Assembly (NCBI GenBank): GCA_033032175.1
Contig: CM065304.1
Coordinates: 8,184,001 to 8,248,000, forward strand
Reading direction: 5' to 3'
Source of the DNA: Saturnia japonica
Taxonomy: Eukaryota; Arthropoda; Insecta; Lepidoptera; Saturniidae
DNA: 64,000 nucleotides
Below are positions 23,101 through 33,900 of this stretch, in pieces. Made by a program: the position numbers and the translations under genes. Under the pieces are notes generated by a model. That model worked only from the letters and a program-made list of their open reading frames with translations, ran no database searches and was not told the origin of the DNA. The number at the start of each line of letters is the position of its first letter. Within the stretch, counting starts at the first letter, position 1.

Positions 23101-24916
23101 AGTTTAGGTTTATGTCATATTATGTTATTATATCTATATTAATAAATCTGTAGTTATGTCTGTACAGTTCATATATTCCCAAATTCTCCGATAGTCATAC
23201 TATATGAACGATACTGATAACGAATATGTTATTATATTATTTTTTTCTGTCTTTTTCTTTGTAATTTCCAAATTAACTCAAAAACGCAATGACCGATTCT
23301 TATGAAATTTTTATTTAGAAATCGTAATTTTTTTTTTTCAAAGAATCTATTTTCGTTAATTCTTGACCGATTTTGATGACATTTTGTACACGGGGAATAT
23401 AAGTTATCCCATAAATGATAAACTATGAGAATTTTCAATAACATTTTTAGGAAACGTAAAAAACGTATATCCACAATTTTCAATTTCATTAATTCTTAAT
23501 TGATTTTGATGAAGTTTTGTACACGGGAAGTATTTACATAATTGATGAACTATCTTATACATTAGAAATCATTATAATAGAATAATAATTTTCAACCGAT
23601 TTTGATGAAAATTATACACGGGAAATTACATGCTATCCCTCAATTGATACAGTATATAATGAATTGTCAATAATATGAGTAAAAATAAATATACACGCAC
23701 ACCGCTAGTAATAATAATATAAATCTATAAAATCTATCTCAACTTATATCGACGAGGATAAAGAAATTGTATTTTATTTTCTGAATTCGAATATTTTATG
23801 TAAACAATATTTGACATGTTCAATTTTAGCTCCACTAACTCCTGAACTGCTGGATATTTCTGACCTGAACTTAGACGGTTCCACTCGAGACGGTACCATA
23901 GAAGATAATTATGAAGAAGAATTGGCTAGACCACCAGAAATCTATCCGGAGGTAAAACTTAAGTTCCATATCATATTCTAAGGGCGGCTTGAACCAAATC
24001 CTTAAATAATTTATTTAAATCGTAAAATCGTATTGTAGATTGACAGTTGCATACATTTTGATAGAGCTAAATTGAATTTAAGTTAAAACCGAGCTTAATT
24101 CTTTTTGGTGCAAGTCGCAAAAGAATATTAACACATGAATTGGGGTTTTAAATGATGCTGATATTAAATTAAGCTGGTGTAATATATCTTTCTGCTAATT
24201 TTATTCATTTTTATAGAAAACTCTGGCTTGATTAAAATTTTTAAACTAGCATACAAGTAATACTTCGGTTACGCTATCCCGATTTTTTGGATCTTGACGA
24301 TCAAAATTCAATGGCTGTTGCAAACTTGATAGAAGAGCAAAGATCAATTGAAACTTTCGAAAACCATAGTCTTCAATGATGTTTCCATTTAGTTACAAAA
24401 CAGGGAATAAACAAATGAACATACTAAGGGCCAATTTTTCAATATTCGGTTAAACAAACAGATTGCTTTTATTCGACTTTTAAACACGGTTTCCTGTGTC
24501 AGCACTAAAAGGAGTCTACGTTTGTGTAGCGCTTAAGACTGAAGTTTGAAAAATTAATTTAAAATGCAGTTTCAATAAAAGTAGACTTACATTTAGGTCT
24601 GTGTAGTTTTCGCAAGGAGAATAAAATCACTCCTCGTACTTATTACAGATCTCTTTGGATACTGATTCCTTTGCCGAACTTAATGGAACTGGTTTGGTAG
24701 AAGTTTTGGGTGAAGATGATATAGGTCGACGTGTCATTGTAGTGTCAGCATGTCGCCTCCCCTGCAGTAAAGATCTGAGTCCAGATGTACTTCTAAGGTG
24801 ACAGATCCTTAGTATTTTAAAAAAGCTATGTTTAATATTCCCATTGCTGTGCAAAGGTCTCCTATGACCTTCTATATTGACATTTATTATAAATTGTCCT
24901 GTGACAATAATAAACA

Positions 24917-24978
<62 letters not shown>

Positions 24979-27900
24979 TATTAGACAGTAAAACAACTGC
25001 CATTCAATGTAAAACATCGTTATTATTATTAGTGCAATTGTTTCATTTTAATTGTGAGTGACATATCAATATTAGATTTAAACAGATGTGAACGTTTGTT
25101 ATTTCGTATTTTAACCCTTTGGCTCTCTTACGTCACAAAAATGTACGTAAAATTGGCATATACGGCATCGCCGGGAGCAGAGTTATAATAAAACTGAAAG
25201 GTGACACTTTAAATTTTTTTTTATTTTTCAGATATTTGATGTTCACTTTGGATAAATATGTGGAATTAGACTACAGTGTCGTTTATCTCCACTACGGACT
25301 CACAAGCAAGAACAAACCGCCGTTGTCTTGGCTCTGGAAAGCTTATAAAACGTTCGACAGGAAATATAAGAAGAACCTGAAGGCTCTATATTTGGTCCAC
25401 CCGACGAACTTCATACGTATAGTATGGCAGATGCTAAGACCCGCCATAAGCGTGAAATTTGGCAAGAAGATAATGTATGTGAATTATTTGCATGAACTAC
25501 AACAGCATTTGCGTTTGGATAAGCTTTGCATACCAGATTCCGTGCTTCAGTGAGTAGCTTCAGAATTTATTTATTTCAACTTGGTGTTTGTGATAAATAT
25601 TTTTAACTTTTGATGGCAGTTCCGTGGCGTGTTCGGTTACATTGAGCCAGTGAAACTCAAACTACAATAGGGGTAACGATAAACACACTTTTTTGTTTGC
25701 TTTACTCGGGTCATTATTGCCTATGGTATAAATTAAAATTTTTGTATATATGTCTCACATAAAAAGCGCACAAATTGAAGCACAAATTTGAAATGGAAGC
25801 CTTTCGCACATGCATACACAATAAAGATCACATCTTGTTTAAGTATTCATATTTATCGTTTTTTTTAACTGACTATACTGTTCGTTCATGTACTAGCTGT
25901 GCCCGTGGCTTCGCTCACATGGACTACAGAATGCCCGCGCGAATTTTGCTCCCTCGATTAAAGACAAAAATGCTTATTGTGGGGTTTCTTAGAAGATACA
26001 TGTATACTCTTCCGGACTTTTTTGTAGGTATTTTTAATGCCTGTAACAACATCGATATAGCGACATCTATCTCGCCACATACGAAATATCCTACATCGCG
26101 ATATTGAAATTAACCCAACAATTGAGAATATATACAAGAACCCGACAACAACCGTTGGGCAGCTACCCGCCAGACATAACACCCGTCTGGTCGGAGGATC
26201 CTCCCTTCTCAATGGTTACCCCTACACTGGAGACCCCGCGTATGAACGTCAGCGCAACCTTCTTCGCATAAAAGCTAAGTCATCGTGACGTCATCATCAC
26301 TTCCTCAAGCTTTCGAGCAGCGAGTCATACAGCCAGCCACTACGCTGCACTGCACTACTCCGACTCACTGGAGCATTCTTGCAACATCACTCCGACTCAC
26401 TGGGGCATCACTGCAGACAGTTCCGACTCACCGTGAACTATGCGGCATTTAGTTCCGACTCCTGGAACATTCCACTGGCCCGGCAAGCATCACAAGATGT
26501 ATGGACGACTCAACCTGCTATCGACCTCCGTTCTAGGAGGGGTGATGTGGCGACATCGATATAACGACATCTATCTCGCCACATACAAACTATCCTACAT
26601 CGCGATATTGAAATTAACCTAACAATTGAGTATAATCAAAAAATCGAAATCAAAATAATCTTTATTCAATTTAGGCCCTAAGAAGGCACTTATGAACGTC
26701 AAAATACTACTGCCGGTTCGGAAAATATCCCAGACATCGAGAAGAACCTGTAAGAAACTCGATCGGGTTTATCTTTTTTTTTGTTAACTGTACAAATGTT
26801 ACAAATATAACAGGTACAATAATTATATATTAGTGGACGCACAGTGGATTATATATACAAGAACCCGACAACAACCGTTGCACCAAGTTCGGTGAAGCTG
26901 TAAAAGCTGCAGCGGTTTCAGGGCCCCTAAGGCTAGCAGTATAGTCAGTGGAAAAAAAACAACCGTTAGGCAGCTGCCCGCCAGACATAACACCCGTCTG
27001 GTCGGAGGATCTTCCCTTTTCTATGGAGGATGAGGAACTTTACACTCTGTTCCTCGCTTCCGCTAAATGCCTATAATTATGTAGTACATTAATTTGCTAT
27101 GTCTCTTATGTTTTACTCGGCATATGCCATTGAAGCCCCCGATTTGATTCATCATGAGCAGTTTTTTTATTTGTAGGGAACCCTAATTCTTTTTCTAAAA
27201 TAAAATTACAGAGCCTAAGTTACTCCCTATATCATCAGATAAAGTATAAGTCCTGTCAAAATCGGTCCAACCGTTTCGGAATTTGCCCGGAACAAACAGA
27301 CAGATAAAAATTTTAAAAATGGATGCTTTGTTATAGGTATCGTATATACTTTCATATGCATATAGTAAAAAGCTGTTATTTTGACATTACAAACAGACAC
27401 TTCAATTTTATTATTTGGTATATATTTTAAGTTTATGTTATAGGTTTTTATTCCCTTTGCGAGTGTTAAAATATGCGTCATAAAGAGCATTATCTTTTGA
27501 TTGCGTTGACTTAGATGTCACGCCCGCGAAACCACCGTTCCCTCCGCAGGGGACGGGCGGCTAACTTTGGTCCCGCACACCTACTGCCGCGACTTTCCTC
27601 TCCCGCGGTAACTCAAGCCTAGGTCCGTTCCTCGGTGTGAAACTCTTGAGTTATGGCAGCCGCCCGCGCGATTCAGGTGGCACTGCACTTGCAATCACTT
27701 AGCTACCAACACACATCATTACACACAATATGTTTATACATACGTGCACACCACACAGGTACATAGGTTCTGTAAGGAACCTTTTTTTCTTTTTTACGCT
27801 AGTTAGTGTAGACTGTAGGCCATCTTGCAGATCACTAAATACATATACACATGTTCCTTCCTACCTCCCAGAAGGCAGGAACCTCCTACCCCAGAAGGTA

Positions 27901-30900
27901 TATATGTAATATATGTGTATATGTTAATTTAGCTCGAATCTTACGGATAGGGAATTAGTCAGATCACGACTTCTTTGCAATCGCGGCAACAGCCCAAGCC
28001 GAGGTCCGGCCACTTTGGAACCCTTGCGCGCTTGTTGCCCACGCTTTCGCGGCTGAGTGCCTTAAGCGCTCGCCCCCAAGCCCGGTAAAGCTGTAAAAGC
28101 CATCAGCGGCTCTGTTTTTGGATAGGACCCCTCAGGCTAACAGTGAGGTCAGAGAGAAAAAAAAATAAAAAAAGAAATGACTTAGAAGTTTGACAGCTCC
28201 TTTCCTTTTGAGGTACGTAACCTTAAAAAAAGGAAAATATATGTCCATCGAGTTACGTGCTTGCTCTTCACAATGACATGGACATTTTGTAAACGAACAT
28301 GGCGATAGCTTTTGCGTTTAGAAGTGCTTTCTCGAGGCCTCAATGAAATAAAATTTTTACTTTAAATTCAAAAGTATAAAGTATATAAGATAGGTCCCTG
28401 CCTAGCTACCACCCTCAAGTTGAAAATCTGTGGGTATCTATAAGTGTGTTGCGATAGCTCTACTTGAGAACTAGTTCCCTCACTAGGATTAGCGTGTTAC
28501 CATTTAGGGCAACGTCTTCACAAAACATCAAGTGAGATTGTGGCCAAATACTAAAACCTATAAAAGTCATAAAAAATCTTTTGTCAATCAATTAGATGCG
28601 AAGTATTTCTCCCCTTGTTAGTTGTTGTCCATGGAACATAAAGAATGTTAGAAATAGTAAATATACGATAATTATTTACTCAAGTACTTTTTCTTCTTCT
28701 TGTTTTGGCGCCGCCAAAAACACTTGTCAATGTCAATGTTTTTTAGGCCTTCGTAAAACTTTCTATACAAAGTGAGGTTTTCTGACAAGACGGTGGCTCC
28801 CTTGTCAGAACTATCTAGGGAGTTTTAATGACATTTTACATTGCATGCTCGCAGTTTATATTTATATCCACTTCACATATGTACAACAACCAAACTATAT
28901 CACACAAAATGCTACCAATGTTACATAACAAAGGGTCAAATAACTTAATTAAATGAATTAAAAATAAAAACCACAACATGTCACCTTAAGACTCCGCCAA
29001 AAACTCACTCGAGTACTTATACATACTACTTATTAACCCAATAGTGCTGCAGTCCAATTTTATTCAAGCAGCAAAGTATTATGATTTTTACTTTAAAGTG
29101 ACTTAATCTCATTTGGGTACATCTGGAATTTTAATAATAACATTATTTTATTTCTTAGTTTGTTTTAACTTGAAAAAAGAATAACTTTTTTTGGCCTCGT
29201 ATATTTTTTAATTCCTTTACGAAGTTCATAATGCTCACCTTGGTATTTTATTTTAATGAACTTCAGCATTATAGATATTAATTTCGTGAATAATCATGTT
29301 ATTTTTGCGCTATGAGGCATATTGGCTGTATTTAATTATTGTTCGGATTTAATGCCCGCGATACTCTCCCTGCCAAGCCAGACTTGGTAAGAGCCTGCTA
29401 ATGCTGCTTTATATACCCGTTCTAAAATAGAACTTACTGCAGTTCTTGACAGGCCGAGGTCTTTTAACAAGTTATAGAGAGATTTCGCTGGAATACCTCT
29501 CGCTCCCACTTCCACCGCATATAAGTAAACCGCATAGCCGTTCTTGGTTAACTCGTTACATAGATCGTAATATTTATTCATTTTTATTGCGTGGTCTTTA
29601 GGTATATTAGTTTCCCACGGTAAAGTAAGCTCTACAAGTACTATACGCTTGATTTCTCGAGAGTAAAGAAATATGTCTGGTCTGGATGACGAAACAACTA
29701 CATCCTTTGGGATTTTATAATGTTTTTCAATGTGTCCATTAAGATAGTCCAATCAGGTGTAGAGCCTAGGATTGGGAAGGGATTACTTTTTAGCATTTAC
29801 TGTTGAGCCTTCTTTTATAAAGTTAATTTGTTTCCTGTTAATGGTCAATCGTTTTTAAGCTATAGCTACTGAAAGACTTACTGCTTCACATATGAACTGA
29901 AGTACTCTATCATGGCGAAGTGAGTAGTGACCCCTATCAAGAAGCACCTTGCATCCTACTAATAAATGCCTGGCTGTATCTATTGCCTCACCACAAGTAT
30001 AGCAAGATTTTTCAGAGGCTTTCCCTCATCTTATTAAGTTACTCTGATGTGGGAGGATCGTTTAGAAGGCATTAAGGTAAATTTTAGTAAGGCAGGAGAC
30101 CAGTCTTATAACAAGGCGCGCCACTTTAGTGCTACTAGGATGCAGAACTCACCTATGGCTAAGCACTCGTTTTGGATTTATAAATTCATTGCATGCACTC
30201 TATAGGTGTCATTTTCATCTTGTTGTAGAAAGGATTTTATTATGTCTCGGTCATCCTTTTTCTTTCTCAAACCCAACCAGAGTCTATCAACCTGTGCATC
30301 TGCCATAAATTGTTTATGGAATTGAAGTCTTGACTAGTTCTGTGGCTCATTTGCCTTTTGGGGGAGATGTGATTATTTCATCTTGGGATTTCCCCAAGAT
30401 ATACATTTTGGTGACTAAGGTGTTTAAGTTCTGATGGCCTCATTAATTTCATCCCAAAACTATTATAATCCCTAAATAAAGTTGAGGGGTCAGCCGAATG
30501 TACCAGTCCAAGCCATAACCTCAACATCTTTATGACCTTTGCATCTATCTTTGCCAGGAGAGTTTTACCAGGAAAGGCCAAGTCAGACGAGATGTAAGAT
30601 AGTTGTCGTATATCCAAACTTTTATAATATTGCTAATTGGCTGAAGGTATACCTTATTGAGGTCACAAAGGAAAAGATCGACAACTGCGTCCAAGGGTGG
30701 TGTACGTGCCTTGTAATCTATCCTTCTGCCAAGAAATTAGAAAGGCACCGCTTCAACAACTGTGGTAATATATTGCCCACCTATTGAGAGTACTGGATCG
30801 TATGAGGTAAATTAAGTGTCCCGTCTACCCAGACACAGACAATGGCATTTACTTGGTTTTGCCCTCATTCCATCAGTCCATGTACAGAACTCATCCACTT

Positions 30901-33900
30901 CATTCAAAAGTGCCTGACATTGTTTTGGATTACGTGTCAGTATTGCAAGGTCATCTGCAAAGGCTATGATTGACTCTGTGAATTTATTACCAATTTTAAA
31001 CCGATAGCTCCATTTCTTTTCATGGCTTATTAACTTATCTATTAAAATATTTATAACTACGTTAAATGCTATTGGTGACAAACAACAGCCTTGGAACAGC
31101 CCCACATTATATTGTAGGGGTTTTGTGTGCTGATTGTTTGCTGATATGGTAAATTTTAATTGTGAATAATATGAAGTTACTATGTCAATAACTACAATGG
31201 GAAAGTTATACCACTTCAAGGCGAAGATCATCAGTTCATGCTGAACTGAACCAAATGTGTTCTCAAGGTCTATCCAGCAGACTGTTATTTGCCTCTCATG
31301 TGTCCTGGCATCTTTGAGACTTTCCGCTAGTAAAGTGTTATGTTCCAAGCATCCATAAATACCGGGCAAGAACCCTTTCTGGTGATTGGGCTTGAAATAC
31401 CTATTATTAATCATGAAGTGTGTCATTTTAGCTTGTAATATACTGAAAAAAAAAATTTGGAAATTGTATTGGTTAGAGCTATTGGTCTACTAGTGTCTTT
31501 TGGATGAGTTACTTCCTCTTTTTTTGGAATGAGGACAAAAATGGCCTTGCCGAATGCTGTTGGTATTTTCTTACTTGACCAGATCTTAACAAATATATTT
31601 AATAGTTGTTTAAGAACCGACGGACATTTCTTGTACAGTAAATACGGAATGCCATCAGGGCCGTGAGCTGACTTGGATGCTTTCTTTTTAATTTGATTGC
31701 TTATTTCCTCAAGGGTAGGTGGAATGCTTTGAAAATTAGTAAGAGGATTCTTAGGTCTTCGGATGTTTGGATCTCCATACAGTCTTCCATGCTTCAGCAC
31801 TTCATATGTACATTTAAAATGATCGTAAATCTGTTCGTTGGCCAAGAGAAGCTTTCCCTTTTGTTCACTGAAAATGTAGTGATTTCTGTATTATTTTGTT
31901 AAGTGGAGGAGGTATTATGTTTTATTATTGTAACAAAATAATAGATAAAATAGGTAACTTTTATAATAGCTTGTAGGAACACTGTTTTTAATAAAACTTG
32001 GTCTTGAGTTTGTACCGCCATCGGCCATACTGTGTTTTTACAAAATCTATATAATCGACGCATTATGAACGGAGGCTTCGGGTTATAAATCATATTTATC
32101 TGTCTGTCTTGCTCGCACTTACAGGTCTTATGGAGAGGTGTAGTGATGTGCGTATGAATTGTAGAGGTGCATATCGATAACGGGATAGGTACGAACGATA
32201 TGCTAAATTATGTTAAGTCATCATCATCATCATCATTTCAGCCGCAGGACGTCCACTGCTGAACATAGGCCTCCCCCATAGATCTCCAGAGCGACCGATC
32301 TTGTGCGACCTGCACCCAACGGCTCCCAGCGACCTTTATTATGTCGTCTTTCCATCTAGTGGGGGGCCGTCCTACGCTGCGCTTTCCGGTGCGTGGTCTC
32401 CACTCGAGAACCTTTCTGCCCCAACGGCCGTCAGTTCTCCGAACTATGTGCCCCGCCCACTGCCACTTCAACTTGCTAATCCTTTTGGCTATGTCGGTTA
32501 CCTTAGTTTGTCTACGGATCTCCTCATTTCTGATTCGATCTCGTAGAGAAACACCAAGCATAGCCCTCTCCATAGCACGCTGAGCGACCTTGAGCTTCCT
32601 TATGAGGCCCTTTCTTATGTTAAGTATTATAATACTATTTCCATTTTTTTATTTTCTCGATGACAGTTCTAATTTGATAGTTGTAGTGTTTGTGACTAAA
32701 TAAATAATGATATCGATCGCATATATTTATTATATTTTGACCAAAGACAAATACAACAAAAATAAAAATTAAAATAAATAAATAAAGATTACCTGTCGTT
32801 ATAATTATTTCGTTTCATTGTCGAGTACCTATACCTACTTATTTTACAACAGCTTCGAAAATTTTGAAGAAGTTGGCATTATCAAGCAAGATTTAATACG
32901 TGTAACATCTTGTAATGAAATATAATATTAGTTAATAAATTTATACTAAAGTATCCGGCAGTAGTTTAGTTTCTTACATTTTGTAAAAAAATATCGTGTC
33001 TGTTATCGTGTTACGTTTATCGATATAGCTCCATCCCTATCAGTTTCTCCGACTCTGGTATAATCTTGTACGTGTGTAAACGTCATATTTTTATAAAATA
33101 ATGCATACATAATGTAGAAAAGACGCTCGTTCAAGTTTTCACAGGAGCTGTCATCGAGAAAATAAAGAAATGGAAATGGTATATAATAGGAATAATGTTT
33201 CGCTATCTGAAAATAAAAGTTTTTAATTTGTAAGATAAAATGTTTGTTTCGACGTAATCATAGAGAAACTGTATAGATCGTAATGTGGCCCTGAAAAGGA
33301 CCGTTTTTATCTTTTCTAGCGATATTTCTTAGTTCTTCAATAATCTTCATCCGTATCTTCCCCATCTGTGTCATCTTCCTGTAGGTTAATTATCAGAGGT
33401 GGTGCTTGATCTCTTAAAATAGTTTTCCTTAGGTCCTTATCCTGGAACTCGGCATGCCTCCCACATTTGGCCCAGTCTTCTTGACTAACATTATTAATAT
33501 CGTTTTGGAGAAGAATTTCAACATCAGCAATGTTAAATGTATGATTTTTTGCAGCAACTTCTTCTTTGACTTGAGCCCAGATGAGTTCGATGGGGTTATA
33601 TTGACAGTGAAATTGAGGCAGTCTTATCACTTCGTGATCCCTTTCATATGCCAGCTGATCTGGGGCATATATTTTTTTGGGTTACTCTCCTTCACTTTTC
33701 TTAACAATTCTTCCCTTATGTCTGCATTCGAGAAAGGAATGTTTTTCTTTGTCAGCCATTCTTGAATGTCACTTTCTTTGTAGATGATGTGGGTATCCTT
33801 TCTAATTGCATGGAGTGGTAGCTGGCGTTATCGATAACTATTACAGAATGTTCTTCAAGAACATTTAATAAATCAGAAAACCATGCCGTATATGTATCAC

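Larger units (their letters stand above)
11789..23829 (+). other. RhoGAP68F: Intron 2 of the RhoGAP gene
   Basis: A 12.0-kb GT-AG intron. Half is the BEL/Pao element at 12417-18406; the rest carries Helitron-like, RTE and other repeats. I recognise nothing in 11789-12411, 18412-19200 or 22000-23130. Confidence 0.8.
26042..27066 (+). mobile_element. TRIM-like LTR element, second full copy, with two retroposon inserts in its 3' LTR
   Basis: ATGCC flanks it on both sides (26037-26041 and 27067-27071). The 5' LTR (26042-26226) starts TGTAACAACATCGATATAG and ends CCCTACA, followed by a primer-like TGGAGACCCCGCG. The internal 310 bp matches that of the copy at 13225-13671. A GGAGGGG tract precedes the 3' LTR (26543-27066), which is split by a LINE-like fragment (about 26635-26846) and by a 79-bp retroposon (26880-26958). 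The 3' LTR ends CTTCCGCTAA like the solo LTR at 10931-11158, whereas the 5' LTR has a different end. Confidence 0.8.

Noticed and set aside
25119..25231. Extension of RhoGAP exon 5 upstream of 25232
   Set aside because: The frame is open but crosses a pyrimidine tract and TTTTCAG acceptor; exon 4 joins at 25232 in phase and completes the conserved [12 protein letters not shown].
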